Shown: one piece after another, positions 34,303 to 42,249 of the stretch
Layout: each line of letters opens with the position of its first letter
Numbering within the stretch: position 1 is the first letter of the stretch
NCBI RefSeq assembly: GCF_016793825.1
Contig: NZ_JAEULM010000052.1
Span: 1-64,000 of the forward strand
Direction of reading: 5' to 3'
Length of the DNA stretch: 64,000 nt
From: Sphingopyxis sp.
GTDB taxonomy: Bacteria > Pseudomonadota > Alphaproteobacteria > Sphingomonadales > Sphingomonadaceae
Position numbers and translations under genes: made by a program
Notes under the pieces: generated by a model
What the model was told of the DNA's origin: nothing
What the model saw: the letters and a program-made list of their open reading frames with translations, nothing else
Database searches by the model: none

Positions 34303-36591
34303 ATGACCGGCATCAGGGACAAAGTGGGGAAAAGCCAGTCGCGACTGCCGCACGTCAGCCGCCGTTCGATGCTGATCGGTGCGACCGCGGCGGGCGGGCT
34401 TGCAATCGCCTGGACGCTGTGGCCGCGCGACTATCAGCCGAACCTTGCCGCGGCGAAGGGCGAGCATGTCTTCAACGCCTTTCTGAAGATCGGTGACGAC
34501 GGTCATATCGCGATGATCGTCCCCCAGTGCGAAATGGGTCAGGGCGTCACCACCCTGCTGCCGCAGATCATGGCCGACGAACTGGGCGCCGACTGGCGCA
34601 CGATCGCCGTGGAAACCGCGCCGATCAATCCGCTCTACACCAATACCCTGCTGGTGGATGAGGACAGCGCGACCTTCATGCCGCGCAGCTTCGTCCCCGA
34701 TTTCGTGTCGGACGTGCGCAGTTGGGCGCGGCGCGAATGGGCGGTGCGGCATGCCGTGATGCTGACCGCCAATTCGTCGTCGGTTCGGATGTTCGAGGCC
34801 CCGTGCCGCGCCGCCGCGGCGCAGGTGCGCGCGCTGCTGATGATGGCGGCCGCGCGGCACTGGGACGCCAATTGGGAAGACTGCGACACGCAGGACGGCT
34901 TCGTCATCCTCGGTCGGAAAAAGCTCCGCTTCGGCGACGTGGCGGCGGCGGCGGCCCTGCTCGCCCCCCCGGCGGAGCCGGTGTACCGCGCGTCGAGCGG
35001 CGACCCGCTCTACGGCAAGGAACTGACGCGGCTCGACCTGCCGGCAAAGATCGACGGATCGGCCAACTACGCAGGCGACATCCGCCTGCCCGACATGGTG
35101 TTTGCGGCGATCCGGCAAGGGCCGCTCGGGGCGACCCGGCTGAAAAGCATCGACCGCAAGGCCGGGATGAAATCCCCCGGCCTGCTCCACATCGTCGAGC
35201 ATGACCGGTGGTTCGCCACCGTCGCGCGCAATTGGTGGGCCGCGAACGAGGCTCTCGACCGGTTCGCCCCGGTGTTCGAGACTACGGGGCCGCCGATCTC
35301 GTCCGATGGCATCGACAAGGCGCTGAAGGCCGCGCTGAAGGCGGACGGTTATCGCATGCGCCGGAACGGCGACGTTGCCTCGGCGATGGAGGGACGGCGG
35401 AGGATTTCGGCGCATTATGCCGTCGCCCCGGCGCTCCATGCGCCGATCGAGACGCGCACGGCGACCGCGGCCCCCGACGGCAACCGCCTGCGCATCTGGG
35501 TCGCGACGCAGGCTCCCGCGCAATGCCGCGACGCGATCGCCCGCGCGACAGGACTTTCGGCGGCGGGCGTGACCCTGTTTCCGATGATGGCGGGTGGCTC
35601 GTTCGACGCCTGTCTCGACCATAGCGTCGCGGTGCAGGCGGCCATCATCGCGCTGCAGGTGAAACGCCCCGTCCAGCTCGCATGGTCGCGTGCCGAGGAA
35701 ATCATGCGTGATATCCCGCGCGCTCCGGCACGGGCGCAGATGACCGCGACGCTCAATGCGGCGGGCGGGATCGATGCCCTGGTCGCGCGGATCGCGGTGC
35801 CGCCGACCAGTCACGAGGTCCGCAGCCGCCTCTTCGACAACACACCAGCCGACGTCGCGCAGCGCGAAGCGGCTGGATCACCCGACGCAGTCGCGGTCGA
35901 GGGGCTTGCCGCCCCCTATTCGATCCCGCATCTCGCGGTCGATCATTGTCCGGGCGATATCGGCCTTCCGACCGGGCGCTGGCGGGGTAACGCCGACAGC
36001 TACACCGCCTTCTTCACCGAATGTTTCATCGACGAACTGGCGACGCGCGCCGGATCGGACGCCCTGTCCTATCGCATGTCGATGCTAGGGCAATCGCCGT
36101 TGCTCGCGCGCTGCCTGCTTACCGTCACCAGCCTCGGCGGCTGGGAGGGCGGCGTATCGGGGACTGCGCAGGGCCTCGCCTGTCACAGCATGCGCGGCAG
36201 TCACATCGCGCTGATGGCGACCGCGCGGCCGGGTGAAAATGGTTTGCAGGTCGAACAGCTTGTCGCGGTCGTCGATGCGGGCCGTCTGGTGAATCCCGCG
36301 ATCGCGCGGCAACAGATCGAGGGTGGCCTGATTTTTGGCCTGGCCGCAGCTGTCGGCGCGACAGCCGATTACAGGGGAGGCATCGCCACCGCGCGCAAGC
36401 TTGGCCAGCTCGGCCTGCCGCGCCTGGCGCAAAGCCCTCAGATCCTGATCGAGTTCATCGAAAGCGACCGCGATCCCGGCGGCTTGGGCGAAATCGGGGT
36501 TCCGGTCGTCGCACCCGCCATCGCCAACGCGATGGCCGCCGCCACCGGTCGCCGCATCCGCCGCCTGCCGCTTTCGGCCGAGCCGGTATGA
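34303..36591 (+). CDS. Xanthine dehydrogenase-family molybdopterin-binding subunit (IorB-like), exported, divergent
   Basis: A 762-residue molybdenum-hydroxylase-like large subunit of the isoquinoline 1-oxidoreductase beta / aldehyde dehydrogenase group. A twin-arginine signal (SRRSMLIGATAAGG, 19-32) predicts Tat export or anchoring. Family segments are VPQCEMGQGVTTLLPQIMADELGADW, LDLPAKIDGSANYAGDIRLPDMVFA and the C-terminal GLGEIGVPVVAPAIANAMAAATG that holds the catalytic Glu. The usual GGGFGRR Moco-binding loop reads AGGSFDACLDHSVAVQAA, so its arginines are missing. No 2Fe-2S small subunit is in the window. The 3' end overlaps hemH by four bases. Activity is uncertain. Confidence 0.85.
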   Translation: MTGIRDKVGKSQSRLPHVSRRSMLIGATAAGGLAIAWTLWPRDYQPNLAAAKGEHVFNAFLKIGDDGHIAMIVPQCEMGQGVTTLLPQIMADELGADWRTIAVETAPINPLYTNTLLVDEDSATFMPRSFVPDFVSDVRSWARREWAVRHAVMLTANSSSVRMFEAPCRAAAAQVRALLMMAAARHWDANWEDCDTQDGFVILGRKKLRFGDVAAAAALLAPPAEPVYRASSGDPLYGKELTRLDLPAKIDGSANYAGDIRLPDMVFAAIRQGPLGATRLKSIDRKAGMKSPGLLHIVEHDRWFATVARNWWAANEALDRFAPVFETTGPPISSDGIDKALKAALKADGYRMRRNGDVASAMEGRRRISAHYAVAPALHAPIETRTATAAPDGNRLRIWVATQAPAQCRDAIARATGLSAAGVTLFPMMAGGSFDACLDHSVAVQAAIIALQVKRPVQLAWSRAEEIMRDIPRAPARAQMTATLNAAGGIDALVARIAVPPTSHEVRSRLFDNTPADVAQREAAGSPDAVAVEGLAAPYSIPHLAVDHCPGDIGLPTGRWRGNADSYTAFFTECFIDELATRAGSDALSYRMSMLGQSPLLARCLLTVTSLGGWEGGVSGTAQGLACHSMRGSHIALMATARPGENGLQVEQLVAVVDAGRLVNPAIARQQIEGGLIFGLAAAVGATADYRGGIATARKLGQLGLPRLAQSPQILIEFIESDRDPGGLGEIGVPVVAPAIANAMAAATGRRIRRLPLSAEPV

Positions 36592-37562
36592 CCGGTATCG
36601 CGCCGGGCGTCGGCGTCCTGCTGGTCAATCTCGGCACGCCCGACGCGCCGACGGCGGCTTCCGTCCGGAAATATCTGGCCGAATTCCTGAGCGACCGGCG
36701 CGTCGTCGAGATTCCAGCTTTGCTGTGGCAACCGATCCTTCGCGGCATCATTTTGCCGTTTCGGCCCCGAAAATCGGCGGAAGCCTATGCGCAGGTCTGG
36801 ACCGATGAAGGATCGCCACTCGCCGCGATCACCCGCCGACAGACGGCCGCGCTTCAGGCTGCGCTCGGCCCCGATGTCGCGGTTTCCTATGCCATGCGCT
36901 ATGGACAGCCGGCCATCGGCACGGCAATCGACGCGCTGTTCGCGGCGGGTTGCCGCCGCCTTCTCGTCGCGCCGCTCTATCCGCAATATTGCGGCGCCAC
37001 GACCGCAACCGTCACCGATGCCGTGAACGCCCATCTTGCCGGACTGCGCTGGCAGCCCACGATGCGCTTCCTGCCGCCCTATCCCGCCGACCCCGCCTAT
37101 ATCGGCGCGCTGAAGGCGCGGATCGAGACGGGTCTCGCCGCGCTCGATTTCGCGCCCGACGTTCTGCTCGCAAGCTTTCATGGCATGCCCGAACGCACCC
37201 GTACACTCGGCGACCCCTATCACGACCAATGCCGCACGACAGCACGGCTCCTCGCCGAAGCACTCGGTCGCCCGATCGAGGTGGCGTTCCAATCGCGCTT
37301 CGGGCGCGCCAGATGGCTCGAACCCGCAACCGACGCCACGCTTGCACGGCTTGGCAGTGAAGGAAGAAGCGTTGCGGTCGTTGCCCCCGGCTTTGCCGCC
37401 GACTGCCTCGAAACTCTGGAAGAGCTGGCGATCAGGGGGAAGGAACAATTCACCGCTGCCGGAGGCTCCGCTTTCGCCTATCTTCCCTGCCTCAACGACG
37501 ACACAACGGGAATGGCAATGCTCGAAGCCCTTGTCCGGCGCGAACTTGCCGGATGGCATTGA
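36588..37562 (+). CDS. hemH: Ferrochelatase
   Basis: Inserts Fe2+ into protoporphyrin IX to make protoheme, the last step of heme synthesis; membrane-associated in the cytoplasm. The 324-residue protein shows GVLLVNLGTPDAPTAASVRKYLAEFLSDRRVVEIP (8-42), LLVAPLYPQYCGATTATV (125-142), the metal-binding H198 in LLASFHGMPERT and a conserved Glu in CLETLEEL (near 275). The ATG overlaps the upstream Mo-hydroxylase stop (ATGA), so the genes are coupled although no functional link is established. Confidence 0.96.
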   Translation: MTGIAPGVGVLLVNLGTPDAPTAASVRKYLAEFLSDRRVVEIPALLWQPILRGIILPFRPRKSAEAYAQVWTDEGSPLAAITRRQTAALQAALGPDVAVSYAMRYGQPAIGTAIDALFAAGCRRLLVAPLYPQYCGATTATVTDAVNAHLAGLRWQPTMRFLPPYPADPAYIGALKARIETGLAALDFAPDVLLASFHGMPERTRTLGDPYHDQCRTTARLLAEALGRPIEVAFQSRFGRARWLEPATDATLARLGSEGRSVAVVAPGFAADCLETLEELAIRGKEQFTAAGGSAFAYLPCLNDDTTGMAMLEALVRRELAGWH

Positions 37563-37658
37563 AATGGAAGGCGCTTACTTCCTGTTTAGGTCCTTGGGCT
37601 AAGCCTGTCCGAAGCGGCGCCGGACCCGACCGGCCACCGCACCATGGAAGGATGGGCG

Positions 37659-39407
37659 ATGAGCGATCTCAACGGCGCAGCGCTGATGCTCGGCGGCCTT
37701 ATGCTCGTGTGGGCGCTCGGCATGTTCGCCTTCTGGTGGATGCGCCGTCCACGCCCTGACCCGGCCGCCTATGCCGCGCCGGCGGCGCCGCGCGAGATCC
37801 GCATCCCGAAGCTCACGCGCAAGGCCGAACCCGAAGCCGCGCCGATCGAAATTTCCGCGTCACGCCTCGCGCGGATCAGCGGTAAGACGACCCCGGACAA
37901 GTTCGACGACGCCTTATCGTTCTACGAATCCGAAACCGACGCCCCGTCCGCTCTCCCGCCGATCAGAGACGAACCCCCGGTCGTGGTCGAACTCGACAGC
38001 GCCGCGCCGCAGGACTCGACACCTGTCGAGGCTGTGCATGAAACTGCGCCGGTTTCTGAAAACCCGCCTGTCGTCACGATGCCAGAGCCCGCAATCGCGG
38101 CGCCCGCGCTCGACGAAGAGCTGCTCGAATCACTTGCCGCCGACGTCGAGCGCCGGGCCCGGATCGCCGATGTCCCGCTCGCCGATACCCCATTTTCCGA
38201 GGCTCCGCCCGCCAGCGCGGTGATCGACAAGCCCGTCAACGGCGTTGTCGCTTATCTGGTTCCCCAGACCCCACCTCGCGACGCGATCTTCCGCAAGAGC
38301 TGGCTGGGCGGTCGGCCTCACCTGCCTGCGGATATCGCATGGCCGCGCGTCGACGGCAGCGACGCCGATTTTCTGGCGCAGATCGCGTGCACCGACTTGC
38401 CCTCCGCCTTGTGGGACGGTCTGGGTCCGCGCACCGGCTCGCTGGCCTTCTTTGCCAATCCCGACACGGGCGCGGTAGCCGCGCTCCACCTCATCGACGA
38501 AGGCGAGCCGCGTGAGCCGTCTCGCCCTGTCGGCGGCGCCTATTTCCATCCCTATGGCATCGATTCGGCTGACCTCATGCAGCTGACAATCCGCGCCTTT
38601 CCCGAATGGCCAGTCGATGTCGTGATCGTGGAGCCGGGCGACGCCGGTCCGCGCCAAGCCGAAGCCAGCGATGTCGCCGCTCAGCTTGCGGCGGATTATG
38701 ACATCGCCGACCCCGCCTTCCATCCGTTCGACTGGGCGAGCATGCTCGCGCTCGCCGACATCCTCGAAAGCCGCCTCGCGCAGCAACCGCTGGGCGGGCC
38801 GGCGCCCGACGATGCAAGCGATGAACTGGCGCAGGCGATGGTTGATGCCGACGACGCGAACCGTGACGCCGTCCAGCGCGCCGCGGAGATCATCACTATC
38901 ATCCGCGAGGGCTCCGAACAGGGTGCCGGATTCTCTCCGCCCGATGCGACCGCTGTGATGGCCGGACTGCACGCGATCCGTTGGGCGCGCGTCTGGGCCG
39001 TTGCCGACGAGGAATCGGGCGAGGACCGTGTCGAAACCTTGGTTCTCCCGCTCACCCGCCACCGCCCCGACGGGGATTTGTGGGTCGACGCCTATCGCAC
39101 CGTCCTGTTCGATCACGCGAAGCACGCCTGGTGCCGGAACCCTGGAATCCTGTCGGCTCCGGCACGCGCCTTTTTCGAGCCGCTGTGGGGAGTGATGGCC
39201 ATTTCCGAAATCCCGTCGATGGGCAATTTCCCGTCGCTGCACGCAGTCGGCTTTGACGACGAGCGTGATGTCGTGATGCTGGAATTCCCGGCTGGGGGCC
39301 TGATGAGCCGCGGGGTTCGCGAGGGCGGAAACCTTGTCCTCGCGATGCGCAAGGCAGATCTTGCGGCCGGCGACTTTTCCGCGATGCGGGCCCTGCGCAG
39401 TAACTGA
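37659..39407 (+). CDS. DUF1963 (YwqG-like) protein with membrane anchor and disordered linker
   Basis: A 582-residue protein beginning with one transmembrane helix (ALMLGGLMLVWALGMFAFWWM, about 7-26) and a basic loop (RRPRPDPAAY). A low-complexity Pro/Ala/Glu linker follows (about 35-190; EAAPIEISASRLARIS, then PSALPPIRDEPP). The C-terminal half holds two DUF1963-like pieces: IFRKSWLGGRPHLPADIAWPRVDGSDADFLAQIACTDLP and the final FDDERDVVMLEFPAGGLMSRGVREGGNLVLAM. The start at 37659 follows a GGAAGG ribosome site; an ATG at 37644 is an alternative. DUF1963 proteins have no assigned activity. The single membrane helix with a large cytoplasmic C-terminus suggests an anchored scaffold. Confidence 0.8.
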   Translation: MSDLNGAALMLGGLMLVWALGMFAFWWMRRPRPDPAAYAAPAAPREIRIPKLTRKAEPEAAPIEISASRLARISGKTTPDKFDDALSFYESETDAPSALPPIRDEPPVVVELDSAAPQDSTPVEAVHETAPVSENPPVVTMPEPAIAAPALDEELLESLAADVERRARIADVPLADTPFSEAPPASAVIDKPVNGVVAYLVPQTPPRDAIFRKSWLGGRPHLPADIAWPRVDGSDADFLAQIACTDLPSALWDGLGPRTGSLAFFANPDTGAVAALHLIDEGEPREPSRPVGGAYFHPYGIDSADLMQLTIRAFPEWPVDVVIVEPGDAGPRQAEASDVAAQLAADYDIADPAFHPFDWASMLALADILESRLAQQPLGGPAPDDASDELAQAMVDADDANRDAVQRAAEIITIIREGSEQGAGFSPPDATAVMAGLHAIRWARVWAVADEESGEDRVETLVLPLTRHRPDGDLWVDAYRTVLFDHAKHAWCRNPGILSAPARAFFEPLWGVMAISEIPSMGNFPSLHAVGFDDERDVVMLEFPAGGLMSRGVREGGNLVLAMRKADLAAGDFSAMRALRSN

Positions 39408-39515
39408 TTGGACCGCTCGCCCGAATTGCCCGGCGATTGACGTTCCGGTCAACTTGCGGGGTGCCGAGACGGGTCCTAAGCAAGGTCAAGAACGTCGTTT
39501 TGGGAGATCGGCAAC

Positions 39516-40238
39516 ATGGCACGTATCGCAATCGTCACGGGTGGCAGCCGCGGCATCGGGGAGGCAATCAGCCTCGCGCTGAAAGACGCAGGGGCGACCG
39601 TTATCGCCAACTATGCCGGCAATGATGAAAGGGCCCGCGAATTCAGCGAGCGGACGGGCATCAGGACCTATAAATGGGATGTCGGCGATCATCAGGCGTG
39701 CCTCGATAGCTGCGCACAGATTGCCGCCGAGGTCGGGCCGATCGACATCGTCGTTAACAACGCCGGAATCACGCGCGACGGAACGCTCGCGCGCATGAGC
39801 TATGACGACTGGCATGATGTGATGCGCGTCAACCTTGGCGGATGCTTCAACATGGCCAAGGCGACGTTCGGCGGCATGGTCGAACGCGGCTGGGGCCGCA
39901 TCGTCAACATCGGGTCGATCAACGGTCAGGCCGGCCAATACGGCCAGGTCAACTATGCCGCCGCCAAATCGGGCATCCATGGCTTCACCAAGGCGCTGGC
40001 GCAGGAAGGCGCGAAGAAGGGCGTGACGGTCAACGCCATCGCGCCGGGCTATATCGACACCGACATGGTCGCCGCCGTGCCCGCGCCGGTGCTGGAAAAG
40101 ATCGTCGCCAAAATCCCGGTCGGCCGCCTCGGTCAAGCCGAGGAAATCGCGCGCGGCGTGGCGTTTCTGTGCAGCGAAGATGCGGGGTTCGTGACCGGAT
40201 CGACAATGAGCATCAACGGCGGGCAACACATGTATTGA
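39516..40238 (+). CDS. phaB: Acetoacetyl-CoA reductase (PhaB, SDR family)
   Basis: NADPH-dependent short-chain dehydrogenase reducing acetoacetyl-CoA to (R)-3-hydroxybutyryl-CoA for polyhydroxybutyrate synthesis. The 240 residues contain the cofactor motif TGGSRGIGEAIS (8-19), NNAGITRD (81-88) and the catalytic S134, Y147 and K151 (IGSINGQAGQYGQVNYAAAKSG, split). The overall pattern, including the WHDVMRVNLGGCFNM and GYIDTDMV segments, matches PhaB rather than FabG. The ribosome site GGGAGA lies upstream of the ATG. No PHA synthase or phasin gene lies in the window, so it acts from a separate locus. Confidence 0.92.
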   Translation: MARIAIVTGGSRGIGEAISLALKDAGATVIANYAGNDERAREFSERTGIRTYKWDVGDHQACLDSCAQIAAEVGPIDIVVNNAGITRDGTLARMSYDDWHDVMRVNLGGCFNMAKATFGGMVERGWGRIVNIGSINGQAGQYGQVNYAAAKSGIHGFTKALAQEGAKKGVTVNAIAPGYIDTDMVAAVPAPVLEKIVAKIPVGRLGQAEEIARGVAFLCSEDAGFVTGSTMSINGGQHMY

Positions 40239-40262
40239 GGGCTGCCCGCCGCTCCGAACGCC

Positions 40263-41021
40263 CTATTCGATCGTACAGCCGACCACACGCCAGCTATCGC
40301 CTTCCAGCGCGAGCGAGAGCGTTTCGGTGGCATCGGCCTTGTTCGCGTAGCTCGTCTTGAACGTCACGATCTGATAGCCGTAAGGCGGCGCGGGCACATG
40401 ATCCTCTCGCACCAGTTTACGCGACACGACCGCACCCAGCGGCGCACGCACCGATTGCGAAACGGCTGCCCACTGATCGCTGGTGTTCAACGACTTGAAT
40501 GCCTGACCCGTGGCGTTCCAGCTGGCGTTCCAGTCGCCCGCATCGACAAGCGCGAGCCATTCCCGCGCCGCATGGACGGGCGCGGTTTCAGCCACGGACG
40601 CCGATGAAGCAGAGGACAGCGAGATTGCGGGCGTCACCGCTGGTCCCGAAAGGGACGAAACGGCAAACAAGGCAAGACTGATCGACATGAGAATTCCTCC
40701 AACGACCCAGCCGGCGCGCCGCACCATGCGGCGCGCCGGGGCTGGTGAGGAAACATCTGTCACTGCGGCGGCTGCCCCGGCATCCCCGAAAGATTCGTAC
40801 CCGACGGGTTCGGGGGTCCGGCGTTCGATGTCGCGGAGCTGACGTGCGGCCTCGCGGCTGCTCGAAACCGCCATCTTGCGCCGCGCGTCGCGAAGCCGCT
40901 CATTGATCGTATGCACCGAAAGGCCAAGGTGGCGCGCCATCGATTTCGCGTCATAACCGCTGACGAGCAGGCGAAGCGTCTCCTTTTCCTTTTCGGTGAG
41001 GGCCTGAAATCCTGGGGTCAT
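40263..41021 (-). CDS. Membrane-anchored LuxR-type HTH protein with DUF4019 domain
   Basis: A 252-residue protein joining three parts: a LuxR-family HTH (TEKEKETLRLLVSGYDAKSMARHLGLSVHTINERLRDARRKM, about 9-50), one membrane helix (GWVVGGILMSISLALFAVSSL, about 104-124) and an extracytoplasmic DUF4019 domain (about 145-250: REWLALVDAGDWNASWNATGQAFKSL, ending TLSLALEGDSWRVVGCTIE). The order predicts a cytoplasmic DNA-binding head and a periplasmic domain, a one-component membrane-tethered regulator. The first HTH residues are not preceded by a receiver domain, so no phosphorelay is implied. It converges on phaB, 24 bases away. Target genes are unknown. Confidence 0.88.
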   Translation of the reverse strand: MTPGFQALTEKEKETLRLLVSGYDAKSMARHLGLSVHTINERLRDARRKMAVSSSREAARQLRDIERRTPEPVGYESFGDAGAAAAVTDVSSPAPARRMVRRAGWVVGGILMSISLALFAVSSLSGPAVTPAISLSSASSASVAETAPVHAAREWLALVDAGDWNASWNATGQAFKSLNTSDQWAAVSQSVRAPLGAVVSRKLVREDHVPAPPYGYQIVTFKTSYANKADATETLSLALEGDSWRVVGCTIE

Positions 41022-41133
41022 GGCTTGCCTGCGGTCGCGCGGTTCGGAAGGAGCGGTTTATGAAGCACGGCCCCGGCGATCCACCCCAAATAAATCGTAC
41101 CTCGATTGTCCATGCAGGCTGTACACGCGGGGC

Positions 41134-41382
41134 ATGGTCTCGCCCTATCATCCTCCCGTCAAACGATCGGTGACCATTGCCGGGCATCCGACATCGATCA
41201 GCCTCGAACCCCTGTTCTGGGATGCTCTGGAGGCGGAGGCCGAACGGCAGGCTCTGCCCGTCAACGCGCTGGTCGCGCGGATCGACGTCGCGCGGATGGA
41301 AGTCGACGATCCGCCGAACCTGACGTCGGCGATCCGGCAATGGCTATGGCGGGCCCGCGCTGCCGACCAGGGAGGCCCCTAG
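41134..41382 (+). CDS. Ribbon-helix-helix domain protein
   Basis: An 82-residue protein matching the RHH_4 family: a strand (PVKRSVTIAGHPTSISL, 8-24) then two helices with EPLFWDALEAEAERQALPVNALVARIDVAR, ending with NLTSAIRQWLWRARA, the pattern PPNLTSAIRxWLL typical of this alphaproteobacterial group. Such proteins are small DNA-binding repressors. The ATG at 41134 has GGGG upstream. It is divergent from the LuxR-HTH gene and convergent with the ATP-grasp gene 9 bases downstream. The operator is unknown. Confidence 0.85.
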   Translation: MVSPYHPPVKRSVTIAGHPTSISLEPLFWDALEAEAERQALPVNALVARIDVARMEVDDPPNLTSAIRQWLWRARAADQGGP

Positions 41383-41391
41383 AGCGGAACT

Positions 41392-42249
41392 CTATATCGC
41401 CGCGTACACGGCCCTGCCGAACGCCGCCCCCTTGTCGGGGGAGTGGTGGAGGAACAGCGAAGGTTCGATCAGTTCGAGTTCGATGATGTGGAGCGTGCCC
41501 GCGGCATCACCAACCATGTCGACCCGTGCGTAGACCGTCTCGGCAGGCGCCGCGGCGAGCGCCGCCAACGCCAGGCTTCGCGCCTCGGCGCTTGCATCCC
41601 AATCGGCCTCACGGCCACCGAACTGTTCCTGCACGCGAAAGTCGCCCGACGCGGGGCGCTTGACGATCGCGTGGCTGAAATTGCCGTCAAAGAAGAAAAG
41701 CGAAAATTCGCCGTCGGTCAGGATTCCCGGCATCAACGGCTGGACGAGACGGCGCTGGCCGATCGCATCCGCCGGAATCGGCGCCCCCGCGGCGACGCGA
41801 TGCGTGCCGTCCGCACCGCCGGAAATCGCCGGCTTCACCACCACCTCACCGTGACCGAGCGCGGCCCGCGCGGCGGTAAGGCTCGACTGGTCGAGCGACG
41901 CGACCTCGACGGTCGGCACGACACGAACGCCCGCCTCGGCAAGTTCGGCAAGATAGGCCTTATCGCTGTTCCAGCGCAGCACCGGCACCCGATTGACGAC
42001 AGGCAGCGCTTCGCGCTCCAGTCTGTCGAGCAGCGCATACCAGGTCGCGACCTCGCGCTGATAGCCCCAGGCGAACAGTGGTAGGATCAGGTCATAGCCG
42101 CCAAGGTCGCCGGGATCGCTCCACACGCGCTGTTCGACGGCCAGCCCGGCCCCTGTCAGAGCGGCCGCCTTGCGCGCAAAGGCGGGCTGCCAAAGCTCGT
42201 AATAGTCAGGCGCCGGAACGAGGATCGCAACGCGCGGCTGATACGGCAT
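41392..42249 (-). CDS. ATP-grasp domain protein
   Basis: A 285-residue protein of the ATP-grasp superfamily. It has an N-terminal substrate domain (RVAILVPAPDYYELWQPAFARKAAALTGAGLAVEQ), then the ATP-grasp core with RWNSDKAYLAELAEAGVRVVPT (the lysine of the first ATP contact), GHGEVVVKPAISGGADGTHRV (VVKP is the second conserved lysine), and the metal-binding ARVDMVGD...LHIIELELIEPSLFL. This is the RimK/PurT-like form whose products form an amide or phosphate ester; the substrate is unknown. Its ATG overlaps the stop of the glutamate dehydrogenase gene by one base (TAATG), so it is translationally coupled to it and expressed downstream of it. Glutamate or an amino acid is a reasonable but unproven substrate. 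Confidence 0.85.
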   Translation of the reverse strand: MPYQPRVAILVPAPDYYELWQPAFARKAAALTGAGLAVEQRVWSDPGDLGGYDLILPLFAWGYQREVATWYALLDRLEREALPVVNRVPVLRWNSDKAYLAELAEAGVRVVPTVEVASLDQSSLTAARAALGHGEVVVKPAISGGADGTHRVAAGAPIPADAIGQRRLVQPLMPGILTDGEFSLFFFDGNFSHAIVKRPASGDFRVQEQFGGREADWDASAEARSLALAALAAAPAETVYARVDMVGDAAGTLHIIELELIEPSLFLHHSPDKGAAFGRAVYAAI

